DNA of 64,000 bases from Dasyornis broadbenti. Lineage: Eukaryota; Chordata; Aves; Passeriformes; Dasyornithidae. This document shows, one piece after another, positions 11,401 to 24,527 of the stretch. The notes beneath the pieces were generated by a model. It did no database searches and had not been told where the DNA came from. It saw nothing but the letters and a program-made list of their open reading frames with translations. Numbering within the stretch: the stretch's first letter is position 1; each line of letters starts with the position of its first letter. A program made the translations under genes and the position numbers. The stretch is taken from assembly GCA_013397935.1 (NCBI GenBank), contig VZRN01004661.1, positions 1,058,420 through 1,122,419 on the forward strand. The letters are read 5' to 3'.

Positions 11401-13384
11401 AAGGAATTTTTTATTGGCTTTTCACCAATTTTCTGTAAGATAGAAATATTCTGTCTGCCAGTTCATTTTAATGAGATTTTGCTACAATTGCAAGAGAAAT
11501 CTCTCTGTATTGCAAAAATCTGATTTATGTGTGACAGTAGAGTGTGAGAGTTGCAGGTCAAACAGTAAATATTCTACCTGCAGCTAGAAAGGTATTGTGT
11601 TTATGGCATTATCTTTTTATTTATCTGTTTGATATGATCTCTATACTATGTTTTTCGGGGTTTGGGTTTACTTTCTGATATTAATGTGGATTTCCAGGGT
11701 GACTTGAGTTAAAAATCTCTTTCAGCTTCAGTATCCCAGTTTTCAAATCTGGAGACTTTCCCTATGTTGGAAGGTATCAGGACTGAGAAATTCATATGTG
11801 TCAGTGTTACAGGAGCAATACATAACAGAGCAAATACCAGTTACTAAGAGTGAACTTTGGAAACATTAACAGGATAAAAAGCAATGACAGCAGTTTCTAT
11901 TGTCATTTAAATTTTATTCTAACAATATAGTTTAAAATTAAAAAGAAACTGGAGTGCACAAAGAAATAACATCATATGGTGGTTGCTTGATGTTTCTATG
12001 AACACTTATAGAAATTGAATTGTCTCCTGCTGCCACTGGGAAGTTCTAAATCGGAAACTGTTTGTGATGGCAGGAGCCATAAATAAGTCTCCCTTGTATT
12101 TGTAATGTAATCAGAAAATAGCAACATACTAAAATGCCAAAGCTGAATATGGGAGTGGCAAAATTTCCTTTAAACTTTCAAATTACTAATAGCATGAGAT
12201 GCATTTTAGTTTGTACTTTGCTGATTGTATCACATGTCATACCTAAACTTGCTGTTGGAAGGATGTTGTGCTTTAGACAGCAGCTGCATCCAAGGACCTT
12301 GCTGTGCCCCCGAGTTGAAAAGAAAGTTGAGGGCTTCTGTAGAGGGAAAACTCCCACCTTCCCAAAAGCAACTAAACAAAACTCATGACAGTTCTTTCTG
12401 CTCCTCTTACAGAAATGTCACTTGGCTTTTTAGATCTTGGTAACTAGACATCCATCATAATTTACCAACATGGATAGATACATACTTTATAACCTCAGTA
12501 GGAAATGGAGAGAAATGAAAAATTACAATTTCTTTGGGAAGTGTGGAGTAGGATAGGAACCACTGCATAGAAGAGAGTGATAGTATGGCCGTACTAGAGG
12601 GATTTGGAGATTGACTATTGCACTTTGGATATCTGTACAACTTGTACTACAATTCATCAACTACCATTTTCATACTTCTCAAGTTGTGTTTAGTTATAAT
12701 ACTGAAATAGCTGTATTTGTTTCTATTTGCAATGCAAGTGTAGTAGAAATTAAATACTGGTACAAGGACCTGGTGAAAAGCACATCCCATCACTTTTGAC
12801 ACGTATTAAACATGTGGTTCTGAAAACTATTTGCAGTTCAAAACAGTTCCTTAAACTAAAACTAATGCCATAATTTGCCTTATCAGTCTCTAATTTCAGC
12901 AGAAATGTTTGTTACCATTTTTTGACCTTTGATAAGCATCTCTTATTATGTCAATGAAGAAAGGCCATGTAAAAAGCTGGCTCTGCTGTGCATTTACATA
13001 ATTATTTGCTTTTGTAAAATGGGCAGTTAAAACTACATCAGTTTAGAAATTCTTTTGTCTAATGGCTGTGCCTTTATTTCATGTTTAAAGGTAAGAGGAC
13101 TTGAGTGATTTGTTCTTACAAAATTTCTCTTTAAACACTACCTCTGTAATTTTCAGGAAAACAGAAGAGGCAGACTTCTAAACATCTCTTCTGAAAATAA
13201 AGCTAGATGTATTTTCATTATAAAGACCAGAAGAGAATAGGTAGAAGACACACGGTATCCACACTGATAGTTACTGTGGTACAGGCTAAGATTAATTCTT
13301 TTTTCAGTTGGTGGAAACAAATCTTTGATGAATGAATGCCTGCAGCAGACATGTCAATAAAGGAAAAAGCTATATGAGCTGGGT

Positions 13385-13385
<1 letters not shown>
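8401..13385. other. Anonymous non-coding DNA, partly T-rich
   Basis: No gene is supported. From about 8500 to 9400 the plus strand is clearly T-rich with many short T and CT runs; this may simply continue low-complexity sequence. A less AT-rich patch at about 10060-10320 contains overlapping short frames on both strands (62-93 codons) with no motif. A similar patch at about 12250-12370 is also featureless. No repeat was recognised. Confidence 0.55.

Positions 13386-13416
<31 letters not shown>
13386..13416. repeat. Poly-T tract, 31 bases
   Basis: This is an uninterrupted run of 31 T on the plus strand, the longest homopolymer in the window. Short open frames crossing it on both strands (poly-F or poly-K stretches) are artefacts. 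It could be a slippage-expanded microsatellite or an old poly(A) tail of an insertion on the minus strand, but I see no recognisable element body beside it. Its length is likely to vary between individuals or to be a sequencing artefact. Confidence 0.95.
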
Positions 13417-13417
<1 letters not shown>

Positions 13418-13919
13418 TTTGAGGAAAAAATGTGAAAGAGATCCTCTCTGGAATTACTCAGGGAATTCTTTACGAAAGCTATTTTGTACACAGAGAGATT
13501 ACATGCCAGAAATGCAAAATGAAGTACAAAATAAGGCAAATAATGGTGAATATCCTAAATGTAGAAAATAATATATAATGCATGATACTTTAAATCTCAT
13601 TAAAAAGAGAAGCATATGTAACTTCCTAGCAACCAAACCTCCAGAGTCTCTCTGGAAAGATGTTCCTTCTCTAAGGGCTCCCTTGTATAAGTGCTTTAAT
13701 AAATGAAGCACATGCGGAAAGTATATCAGTGTTCCCTGTGTGCAGAATGTTTCAGTGTTCTCAAAAGCCTCATATGTGATTGTATAACTTCCTAATCTGA
13801 TATAATCAACACAAAAACTCTGTGTTAAATTAATGTTCAAGATCTAATTTCAGGGAACAAGAGCCATGACAACTACACATAAAGCTGCTACTCCATCCTT
13901 AATTTCCCTTTTGCTCTGC
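13417..13919. other. Anonymous non-coding DNA
   Basis: AT-rich sequence between the T tract and the CpG-rich block. A minus-strand frame at 13499-13840 is open for 113 codons but has no motif and random-looking composition. I see nothing else. Confidence 0.5.
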
Positions 13920-14320
13920 ACTAAAAGCTGTGTCCCAATACGGCCTTAGAGCACTCAGTGCTGATTGAGATGCCATCTCCTGGCTGAGCTATAAAACCAA
14001 GTTGCAGAATTATTGTGGTTATTCAAGATGCTGTAGTGACTGTTTTCTGGCCCTAATCCAGCCCTGGTAATTATGGTTAGATTTTGTAATTTCTCTTTCC
14101 ACTTTGATCTCAATAGGGTGTTCTCCTGGCCGCCTGTCCCGCGCTGCTGTGCGGCGTTAATGCGGCTCTTAAACAGCTGCTGTGCTTCTCACTGCAAGTG
14201 GCTGCATTTCGGTGGTAGGTAAATGACTCTCTCGCACAGTGCCTTGAGAATTAGCAGGATAAAGGACACTTACTGTTTTTATTTTACTACTCAGTGCCTA
14301 AGTTTTATTGGGGTCTTGCC
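13920..14320. promoter_or_regulatory. CpG-rich block, candidate conserved non-coding element
   Basis: This block differs from its surroundings. Between about 14128 and 14235 I count eight CpG dinucleotides ('ggccgcctgtcccgcgctgc' at 14129-14148, 'gcggcgtt', 'tgcggctc', 'ttcggtgg', 'ctcgcac'), while neighbouring hundreds of bases have almost none. It carries a CAGCTG E-box-type word at 14174-14179 and a 'gctataaaa' TATA-like word near 13990. There is no convincing open frame. Such retained CpG-rich composition in an AT-rich region suggests either purifying selection on an enhancer or other non-coding element, or an old dispersed repeat unit; the stretch 'aaacagctgctgtgcttctc' to 'gtggctgcatttcggtgg' feels familiar from other vertebrate sequences, but I cannot verify that. 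It is too short to be a typical CpG-island promoter. Confidence 0.3.
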
Positions 14321-14329
14321 TAGTAGGTA

Positions 14330-17300
14330 TTTCTCTGTGACAAACATTGGTGTTTTGAGGCCCAAGAAGAACAAGACAAATCAAAGAAGAAATAAGTGCC
14401 TCCATGTTTAATGTCCCAAATGTTGAGAATTTGATTTAAGGCTATATATATATAGGTCTGTCATTTTAAAGTAATTGTATGTCATCCAAATCAATGGAAC
14501 ATAAAATGTGACTCTGCATACAGACCCCATTTTTATTGCAAAAAATAATGAGGTTTTATGCATTGTTTGCACCCATTTTACCCACTAGGTTTGTAAATTA
14601 CCCATATGGAAAAAGATGGAATGTTTGGAACAAGGGACAGTGATTTTTTTTTTAAGGTAAACATTTCTTTTAAATGCTTAAAGAAACCCTTGAAGAAAAC
14701 TGAAATCAAACAGATAGCTTCTGTGATATGTTTAAGTTGTATGTAATAGCCTCTGAGGCCAATACAATGAGCAAAATAATCATAATCCATTAATAGCATG
14801 GGGCATTTCTACTGAACTGCTAATGGTTGTTCAAGTCATGATACAATATTGGTGGAATGGAGGAAATTCTCACATTCATAAACATGTGAGGTTTTACTGG
14901 CATTCTGTTTGCTCCCTTAGACATCACACAGTGTCAGTGCTGCTGCATTGGATACTTCTGTTGACATCTTACCAGGCTCATGGGTCCTTTAAATATGATA
15001 TGAGGGCAATGGGACTATTAAGATTTTGTCAGCACATGTTATTGTCTCTGCGGATACAGTAACAGCTCTTTGAAAACTACATATTCAGTGTGTGGCGATC
15101 CTTTCTGAAGATAAATGACTTAGTTTTTTGTTATAATAGCAAAAGAAACCTATATAACTGGAAGCTGACATTTAAATTGTCAAATCTGGGTTCTTTTTAT
15201 AAACCTAAAATTCTGTTCTATCTGTTCTTGTCAATAGAAAGAAACAGTTTAGTTGATGAATGTTTTTTGTTTTTTATTTAAGGCAATTAATTCATGCTAA
15301 CAGCAAATATGTTGCATCATTCTTCACTCTGATATGTGTTAAAATGGCTAAACAAGAAGCTCTTAGGAATGCAGCTTATGGTGGGATGATGACTAACCTT
15401 TATTGTTGCAATTCATTCAGGCCAGGGCATGATGTTTGCTTTTTTTAAACCTGCTTGCTACAAGTAGCTATTCTTTAACAACGTAGCATCCAGCTGGTTT
15501 TGTCTCATGAGTGCAGACAGTGAATTTTTGTTTCATCAGTTTCTATCCTTAGCCTACATTTTGGCAGGTCTTTGTTGTAAGTGTGTGTCTCGCATATTTA
15601 TCTCTCTCTTTCACTGAAGGCATTTAAAATTTTGGCTTGGCTTATGGATGTTTGCTCTTGGTGTTAGTGTAATGTCCATACATCTAATTGATAAGTTATA
15701 ATGTGGTTTTTTGTAGCTTTAACCAGTCATTTAAAATAAATAAGATCATAATGATCAGTTTCCATTTACCCATTTATTAAATAACAATGTTCACACTGAG
15801 CAGTTTGATTTTGTGTTACAATAAGGCAGTCTCTACATGATGACAGATGGTGTTTCATTTTGCCGACACTGTGCTAAAGTGCTGTGAGTTGTGATGTGTT
15901 TGATTTTATTAGAGATCAGATTTAACACATGCATTCTACATAACTGCAATAGCATTCCCATTTCTCATCTGTAGGAGAAAATGAAACTGTGATGAAATGT
16001 AATATACTCACCCTCAGGCAGAACTAGTGGGATTGGGAATTGCAACATAATAAATCTAATGGATATTGCACTACAGGACACTAGAAATTTACTGTTATTA
16101 TGTTCAGGGAAGGAACTTGGTTTTGTAAAACTCGCTTTTATTTCACTGGCATCAGTGCAATTTCACATTATTTAACCATTATATTCCACCAGTTTGCTGC
16201 ACTGAAAAAGTAACCTAAGCTCAGAGGAACAGAGGAGTAAAAGAACTCAAAAGGGAAAATACAAAGTCTGAGTAACGAAATGACTGGAATTATTAAATGT
16301 AAATTACTGCCTGACAAAATAGTTATAGTTAATAATGGGCTATCATGATATGCATGTTTAAATTACATTTATAATTTATAACAATAGACCATTAAATATA
16401 AATATTGCATATTCATACACATTAAAATATCCAATTTATTTTATCAAAAATCTTTTGTACTTGAACACTGTTCAATTTTAACAGGTATCAAGATAATACT
16501 TATTTTTGTGACACTTGCATTTGTTTCTCCAGATGGTCAGAAGGTGCTCTGTTTGATCTAATCTAGCATGTCTATAAAAAAGGCTTTTCTCAAGCACACA
16601 ATGCTATGTATACCTAATCTGCTTTAAGAAACCAGGGATCCTAATTAGAACTGCATCATGGTAACACAGGAAAAAAAGAGATGTATTACAGTTTAATAAT
16701 GAGCTAACAATTCTGGCATGTTGTGAGTATTTTGAGTAAGACAGTTTCTCACAGCCTCAAACACTTCTGGAACATACTTGGGTGTACCTGTTTGCTGACA
16801 GAAAACTCAGCATGCCATTCTAAACCATGAGTACACAGAATATTCACTTTGCCTTTTATATGCCAGTTGAAAAGTCTGTTTTCAGAAGCCTTTAAAAACT
16901 TCAGATGTTATTCCTTTCAAGGAAAATACTTAGTGAAAGACAATTTTATAGTTTGACAATTAAAGATAAAAGCTATTTTACTTTTAGTGCTATTTAGCAT
17001 TGATATAAAATTGTCTGCCAAAGTATTCTTGAAAAGATGTGTATGTCTCCCATAGATGTATGTATATATATGTGTATATATATAAAATATTATCCCACAT
17101 GTAAACTACAGTGGAAAATACCCTCAAAATTTTTACGATTTGTAAACAGTAAGCATAGGCACTATGCTCCTAAAGGGAGTCTATAGCTCTATAGGGTTTT
17201 GTTAATGTTATACTTCTACTATGAAGAAAAGTAATGAAGAAGTTGTAAAAAAGCTACGTGTGAAAAAAGATTGATCTACTATATGGAATAATCTCTTAAC

Positions 17301-20300
17301 AGCTGTCTTGTGGGATTTTTTTTTTACCTTTTTTAACCATAGTATGGAAATCCTTCTGTCAGTAGTGCTGCTTTGGTTGCACTGGAAACACTGACAGTAA
17401 ATCACATATATATCTCTGAATTAATCATTATTCCTACAAAACACTCATTTTCTCTGTCAGGTGCACTGTAAACATAGTCTGTGAGATGCTCTCTGTTGAC
17501 AGTAGCTCAATCATAGTGTTACTTCTTTTTTGACCAGCAGTTCAGTACGTTAAGTGCTTGTCCCAGAATGCTGGCTGAAATACTGTGTTGTTAACTGCTA
17601 CTGAAATGAAGATAATCAAATTTGGGCAATGTCAAGAGAAGGAAGCCAGAACCATGCTCATATCTTAAAATCATCCACTTTTATAACTGATAGTCTTGGT
17701 GTGTCAATTGATTTAAATATGAGAGTTAAAATATATGGCAAAAAATATCTTCAATTAGTTTCAAAATCCAATTGCAGCTCAAGCTCTTTCTGGGCTTTTA
17801 GCTATTGCCAGGCAACTGGCAATGCAGCTCTCCTACTGTAAATCCCATGGGGAGGTAGGCAAAGCTGGTAGAGGTTGCTGTTTGCTTCTGTGGCCCTTAA
17901 TCCTGAGCACCAAGTCTGACTTGTGCCTATTCCTCTACTAGACAGTGTTAAGTGGTCTCAAGTCCCAGGTGTTCTGGGATCTGAGAGCTCATGACTGTTT
18001 TACTTTGTTTGGGTTTTTTTCATTTTATGGTGGCAAATCAGCGACACAGAGAGCATCCTTCCAGCTCCCATTCTATCACTTCTGTGCGATTCTGCTCGCA
18101 CTTGGTTTATGTGTTGGTTTTATCATGGCTAATGCAAGTCATGCTGTCATCGCAAAATCCCAAGGAGTTTAAGAACTTTTCTTTCACACCATGTGGGCAA
18201 AATCACACAACTGAAAAGGGGAAGTGTATGAAGTTTGACGAGTTTCATGGAGCTCTGTAGCTCCAGCTTCTCTCTAAGACAGTGCATGATAGTGGAATTT
18301 AAGGACAAAATCCTGTTGTGCCACTATTACAGCAATGTGGATATTGGTCTCAAAATTTAAGAAGGAGGCTTGCAAAAGAGCGTTTTTGGGTAGAAGCTGT
18401 AGGGACCTTGATCCAAAACTTTGTGATCACTTTTAAAATATACTTGAATTTCCAGTATGTGAGGTGACTAGTGATTTCATTCAGTTATGCTGGATATTTA
18501 ACTCCTTCCTCCCCACCTGCCCTTAGATCATGAGGAACTGAAATGTTATCAGATTAATAAGGCCTCTAGCTGAAAAAGCAGGATATGTGTTGAAGTGGCT
18601 TTTGATTTCAGCAGGATCTATAATTTCAAACACCTGTTTTAAGTTATGTTACTCACAATGGTACTCCTTATTCTTTCTAACATTGATTGGTTTCCATGAC
18701 CTGAAATAAGTATCTCTATGAGGATGCTAGTTTAGATTGCCCATGTCCACACTCCTTTTGGTTTCCTCAACTATGCTACAGAAAGTAAATTGTTAAAAAA
18801 AGAGGAGGTATTCAGTGGAACATTATCTTTTGAATCAAAGATCAATATATTATATATTATATCCAATGGTTATATTTTTATCTTCAGTAACCTATGTTAA
18901 ACTTTTTCTGTCAGTTCTTAGACAAAAAAAAAATCCACCATATACTTCACTGCTGGAGCTTGTTCTTTAATTTAATTAAACTTTATTGTTGCATTTCCTG
19001 CCCTCCATCCTCTTTTTCATTCAATATACTTCCCATTATCCCTTTCATTGAAATTACTTCCTTCTTTTGTCAGAAACTCTCCCAACACTTTTTCAAAGGT
19101 GGAAAAAGAAAGGGGTTTTATCAGCAGTTTTAAAATGTTTTTTTGTGTTGTATTCATTGTATTGAGAGTCACAGCAGTGACTGAAACCCAAAAAGCCCAG
19201 TAATGGTTATTATTGCCTGTACAGAACTGAGACTTGACGGGGAATCTGGGCAATGCCCTCACAATACCGAGAGCTGATACTTTATTCCTTTTGTGTTTTG
19301 TACAGATCTCATCTCTGCCACTGCATACAAAAGAGAGTCTCTGAAAGGGTGTCCTATTTATGAAGAAATAGATAGCCTCTACTTGAGAGGATTTTTTTCT
19401 TCCTTTTTTTTTGACTTTTAATTGCAGATGAAGTAAAAGCACTGTAAATTGAATTTGATTTGCATGAAATTGCACAGGCATGCTGCTTGTGTAGCAACTA
19501 GGGACTCCCTATTAACAAGAACAGTTACCATGTTGATTCTTTACCAAGGTATTCGTGGAAAAAAATACAAGAGCCCTCCAGTGGTTAAAATAACGCCATA
19601 AAACTTGGTGGTCCTTAACCAACGTCTGCCTAAGCTCTTGATAAGCTCATGATACTTCAACAGGCTGTGTGCTGTGACCTAAGTTTATCATGCTGCTTCT
19701 CTTATCTTTCATTGTTATCATTTGCTTCCTTATTGTGTTCATCTGCTCTTCTCATCTTTCACTAGGATTGATGTCTTTTCAAGAATAAATGTTATTTTCA
19801 TTAGATGTGCATTGCCCTTGCTCCAGCAGAGCTTCAGTTCCAGTGTAGGGACTATCGTGACCCCCGCAATATAAATGCCAGTGTTATATCATACCTTGTT
19901 TTACTGTGTTTTATGGGTCGTACTGTAATGTCAGAATTTCTGTTCTTGAATTAGAATAACGCTTCTTTAAATGATGTTGATGGTGGACAAATACATCTGG
20001 CCTGTGTAAATCTGTCGGGTTAAGATAGCTGAATTTTAAGGCTAAGAATTTCTTTAAGACCAGGAATATGTCTCTCGGTGTTTTTTCCTAAAGGAAAATA
20101 ATGGTTAGAAATATTACCTATCTATTCCTTTTTTTTACAAATGGGGAATTAAGACCTGATGGAAAAAAAAGTCTTAAAATTTCTGGAAAGGCTTTAATTG
20201 CAGAAATCAATTATTTACAATGGGAACTCACATAATGACAAAATACAACTTTTTCTTTTCACTTGTGGATCATTGCCTGCATAGCAGCAATGTTGTGATA

Positions 20301-21139
20301 CTTTTTAATTTCATAAAGACTAGTTAAGTGCCTGTATCTAATTTATGATAAAGTGAAAAAGACACAATGCAGGGCTGCTAAAAGTCATTTCATACTGGAA
20401 GACACACGTATGTTTCCTGCAGGTAAATTAGTTGAGTTCCAAAAGAGAATACTCAGGCATTTATAATGATGTTGTGGAATATTATGAACTTTCTTTACGT
20501 TTCTTTACCACAGGGAATGGTTACATAGCTGTTCTTTGCCTTTTAACTGTTCTCCATATGCATTATCCCAAGGAAGACACATCCTGTAAAAAAACCCTGT
20601 GCTCCTGTTTCCTCCTATTTTCACTTTGCTACTGTGGACTTCTGCGTCAGTCAATCCTTGCCTGGTTTTTTGATAACAACTGTTCACCCAAAACATTGAA
20701 TCTTACTCTGGTCAGACGTGACCTTTCTTCCTTTATCTTCCATTCTGTGTATTTCAAGCCATGTGATGGTGACCGTGTGTTACAGGAGTTACAGTATGGT
20801 AAAGTCCAAATCAGTGTCAAAGTGGTGTTCCTATTAAACATCTCTGATAGCTTTTATACATCAAGACAACTAAAAATAATAATTTATGTAATTTATGCCA
20901 ACTTTTATGTTCTAATTTGCAAAAATGATTTTGCAGAGACGCACACAAAATAAAAAAATTCTAAACCGTTTATTTTAAGTCTTTCTATATATCTATCTGC
21001 TATAGATAAAGAGAGAGATCCAATGCTAGTTGTTAGCAGCACTAATATGCTTCTAGAATGCACAAGAACAGTTCCCAGTGAGCCAGGCTGCTTTTAACTT
21101 CAGTGTGACTGTATATAATCTACTGATTCATACGAGTCT
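14330..21139. other. Anonymous AT-rich non-coding DNA
   Basis: No gene is supported. There is a (TA)6 run at 14443-14454 and a very AT-rich patch at about 16320-16450. A minus-strand frame at 19017-19481 (154 codons) and a plus-strand frame at 20432-20953 (173 codons, beginning at TTG) are the longest open stretches in the window; neither shows domain motifs, plausible splice borders or coding-like composition. A small AT/CT-rich patch lies at about 20985-21020. Confidence 0.5.
17057..17085. repeat. (TA)n/(TG)n microsatellite
   Basis: An imperfect alternating purine-pyrimidine tract, 'tgtatgtatatatatgtgta' continuing with 'tatatata'. It is a simple dinucleotide repeat with TG interruptions, likely to be length-variable. 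Confidence 0.85.
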
Positions 21140-21265
21140 GGGTGGGTTACAGAATTATGGAATTAGAGCTTTGGAACAGAATGGAGATCTACCTAGTTTA
21201 GAATTGTGTCAGAGACTAATACCAGATGTTCCAGAGTAAGATATAAATCCTAAACCATATTTGAT
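21140..21265. repeat. Possible old dispersed repeat relic
   Basis: The words 'cctagtttagaattgtgtca' (about 21193-21212) and 'gactaataccagatgttcca' (about 21215-21234) resemble a dispersed sequence I know from reptile and bird genomes, with the general order 'tagtccagtatcctgtc ... ccaataccagatgcttcaga'. The match is diverged and covers only about 100 bases. The family and orientation cannot be fixed by eye. It may belong to the non-coding tail of an old CR1-like LINE. Confidence 0.35.
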
Positions 21266-21645
21266 TTCTCAAAAATCCTAATAGCTGCTTCAGTAATGTT
21301 AAGGCAAAATTTGCAGAACTTAAATGTCATAATCTATTGACATAATACCATGTGACAATACTGCTAACATTTTGCATTAGAATGTAAATTTGATTGAGCT
21401 GGGAATATAATTACTTTGGAATATATCTTGGAGTTGGAAATTAAAGTCTTGGAGAATGTTAACAGCAGCATTGTAGTTGACATGGATGAGGAAAGGAATG
21501 CAAAATGTCGCTCTTCATCTTAATTTATACATGGATTCTTCTGAAACTTTTTCTGCCATGCCTGTAATTATCTCTTTACTGTAGAATAGGAAATAAAAAT
21601 CAGCCAATCAGCTAAAGCAATTATTTAAATTGTAAAAATTACTAC

Positions 21646-21685
21646 AGAATGCTGTAGCATTCTACTTCAGCTACATAACTGAAGT
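21646..21685. repeat. Two adjacent inverted repeats
   Basis: The first is 'agaatgct' (21646-21653), two bases, then 'agcattct' (21656-21663), a perfect 8-base arm pair. Immediately after it, 'acttcag' (21664-21670), eight bases, then 'ctgaagt' (21679-21685), a perfect 7-base arm pair. Two hairpins side by side are unusual, but this can arise by chance in a window this size. Confidence 0.6.
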
Positions 21686-24493
21686 CCTGCAAACTCCACA
21701 TGTTCCTTGTAATACATGTGCCAGTCTTGTGTTCAGCATTTTCCCCAATCAATTGATGTGCAGTAGGAGTTTTGGAATTCTGCTAGTAGAAATTTATGCC
21801 AATTAATATTTTGGGTTCCCCCTCCCCTGACAACATTTTTCTGAATTAAAAAAAAAACAAAAAACCTACCAAAAACCTAGTTATCTTCAATGTTATTTCT
21901 CATTATTCAATGAGACCCATGTGTTGAATAGTGATGTCTGGTTTAGGTTTCTGTTGTTATTTATAGCCTTGTTGGTAAGTGTTTCATGATTTTGTCATAC
22001 CAAATGTGTTTAACAATATTACTGTTACATTGCATTTAACTTTTGTATCTGTCCATAAAGTGGAAAGTCAGGAGAAAAGCAGGGAATTCCCCTGGCTCTC
22101 TAACTGCATTTGAATTTAATTTTCCCCTTTCATCTTCTCTTTGTCTTCTCTGTTTAAATTACAAGCCTTTGGAATGATTCTCCTACATACTTCATTTGTA
22201 ATGTGCCCAACACCATTGTCAAAATGACCCTTAGTCTTTCCAGTAATAAACAAGATTTATAATAACATGAATTTAAAGATAATCTGGAGACACAGAAGCC
22301 CTAATTATGCAAGGGGGTGGAAGGGTCAGAATTAAGCATTGGGCAGCTGGAAACCTTTTCTTTAAAAAAAAACATTTCTGTGCAAAGCATTAGTTTCATG
22401 TATTAATCTTCAATTCTCTGTGAGGTTCTGGATTTGTTACTACACAGTAAAAAAGAGAGATGCACAGGTAGGGATTGTGAATGTGTTATTGTTTATCTGA
22501 TATCTCTAGGCAATGCCATATCAGGTCAACTGAAAAGACATCTAAGACCTTGAATAAAAGTAAATGCTTTTTGTGGGGTAGCAAGAAAGTTGAACTTAGT
22601 TCTTGGAACACAGAGGTTGAGGAAGTTGCTGAATAACCCCTGGATCTTTGGTAGTCTGTGAAAACCAAACAAACATTTGTGTCTTGTGAGAAGCTTACTG
22701 GCAAAATACAGTGTCCTTGTGTGGGTGATAATGCTTCATAACATTTCGATCAAATCTACGTCTCTTTTGTTGACTTTCTACTGTGTATTACATTTTATGT
22801 AGTTCAAAGGCAGCTTTAAGGAGCAGGTCTGCTCTGTCCATCTACATAGATGGATGCTTTTAATAGTGCTTAAATTAATCCCTCCAGTATTTGGGTGGGG
22901 ATTTGTTTTGTTTCCGGTCACGTTTGAGTTTTACAGGTGTTAATTCAGAATTGATGGAACAAGTAATCTACTGTTATTTCATAATACCCTACATTGTCTC
23001 TCTTTGCTTGAAATTTCTTAATGCTAAGGTCAATTTTATTGATTCTTTGGATCTATTCTGCTATTGAATCTTTACTAGGCACATACAGAAAGGGTAACTA
23101 ATCTTAATATTTTGTATTCACAAGTCTGTTTAGCATGAAATCGGTAACTGATATATTAATTATAATAATCTGTTAAATATACTTTACCTACATGTTAATT
23201 AGAGCAGACCATTCTCATTTATTTTTCTGGGTAGGTTATTAATTCAACCCAGATGGTATTGCTTTTTCAGACTGTAACACTCAGTGTTAACGGAATAAAT
23301 CATGTTGCCAAGATACAGGAGCAAAAATGTTATCACATCTGAATAGGTTTTAAAATGATATAACCATGAAAGAAACTTACCTTTTAATCAGGGAAGAAGC
23401 TTAGTTAAAGCAGGGTCAGTAACCCAGGCCTGCTTTGTAAGACAGGAAGCATTACTTGGAAGTATAGGAATTGCTATTGAATTCCACGGTATCAAGCATT
23501 ATTTAAAAAAATACATTTTTTCCTGCCTAAATTAAGCAACCTAAAAGACAAGATGTAAAATAATTCTCATTTTACTTGAGAAAATAGGGAGTATTGTTAA
23601 AAACCTCCACAATTTTCAGCAGAAGTCATTAGAATGCCATGTTTACTGTTGGCAAACCCTGTTTAAACAAAAGGAATCTTCACTGCCTGATATGTGAACA
23701 TTCTTCGCTCCTCACCTTTAATTAAAACAGCTGATATTGGTATCAGCTCCTTCCTTTTCCACTTTTCCCCTCTTAGTGTTCTCAACATGCAGTTCTTTGT
23801 TGGCTACAAGGAGTAGGTTTTTTACTTTGACATGAAACACCTTTTATGTGACACATTACTTCTTGAATACCTCATTTTTCAAATCAGTCTCCCCTCCTAC
23901 ATGGATTCATACTCGCCTCCACCATGTTTACTTGCACATTATCTTATGATTTTGGTTGTTTTTTTTTTACTCTCATAGGACATTCTCTAGACATATAAGC
24001 TGGATCATATTTGGGTATTTTAAAGCCCACTACTTCATCCAGATGAATGAATCAAGGTAATCCTTTATGAAATAAGATTAATGTCACCTTTAGCTTCTCT
24101 TTTACCTTGTAGAATAAACAGTTTTTGAATGATGGGCACCAAGGTTTTAATTTAGAAAAACCTAGGTAACCTACTTGGGCAGAACACATACTCTTTCCAA
24201 GCATAGTGAAACAGACTGTTCTTACTTTCTTACTGTGTAGGAAATATATTAAATAATACTTTTAAGTGTATTATCTGTTCATATGAAGAAAGAAAATTAT
24301 GAACTTGAGAAAACCTCAAACATATGTATTCAGATCTTCTTGGTACCTAGGTGTATTTTCCAAAACACTGTCATAACATGGTGGAATTAAATAGAATAAT
24401 TTTTGAATCTCTTCGGAAACACTCCCTTTAAAAGGTTATACATTTGTGGGAGTTTATGTAGGGTGATTAAGTGCTAACAATTATTGTTTGAAC

Positions 24494-24527
24494 CTTTCTA
24501 GGCAGTACCACTTTCTAGGCAGTATCA
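24494..24527. repeat. 17-base tandem duplication
   Basis: 'ctttctaggcagtacca' is followed directly by 'ctttctaggcagtatca', two copies differing at one base. It looks like a local replication-slippage duplication of fairly recent age. Confidence 0.85.

Noticed and set aside
13990..14005. TATA-like 'gctataaaa' as a core promoter
   Set aside because: TATA-like words are common in AT-rich DNA and no transcript or exon can be attached to it.
15955..16020. Possible second MIR-like fragment ('catttctcatctgtaggaga')
   Set aside because: Only one word matches and the following sequence does not stay collinear.
19017..19481. Minus-strand frame of 154 codons
   Set aside because: Random-looking composition with no domain; its lysine-rich stretch comes from a T-rich run on the plus strand.
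20432..20953. Longest plus-strand open frame, 173 codons
   Set aside because: It begins at TTG, lies in AT-rich DNA, has no motif or splice borders, and overlapping antisense frames are equally open.
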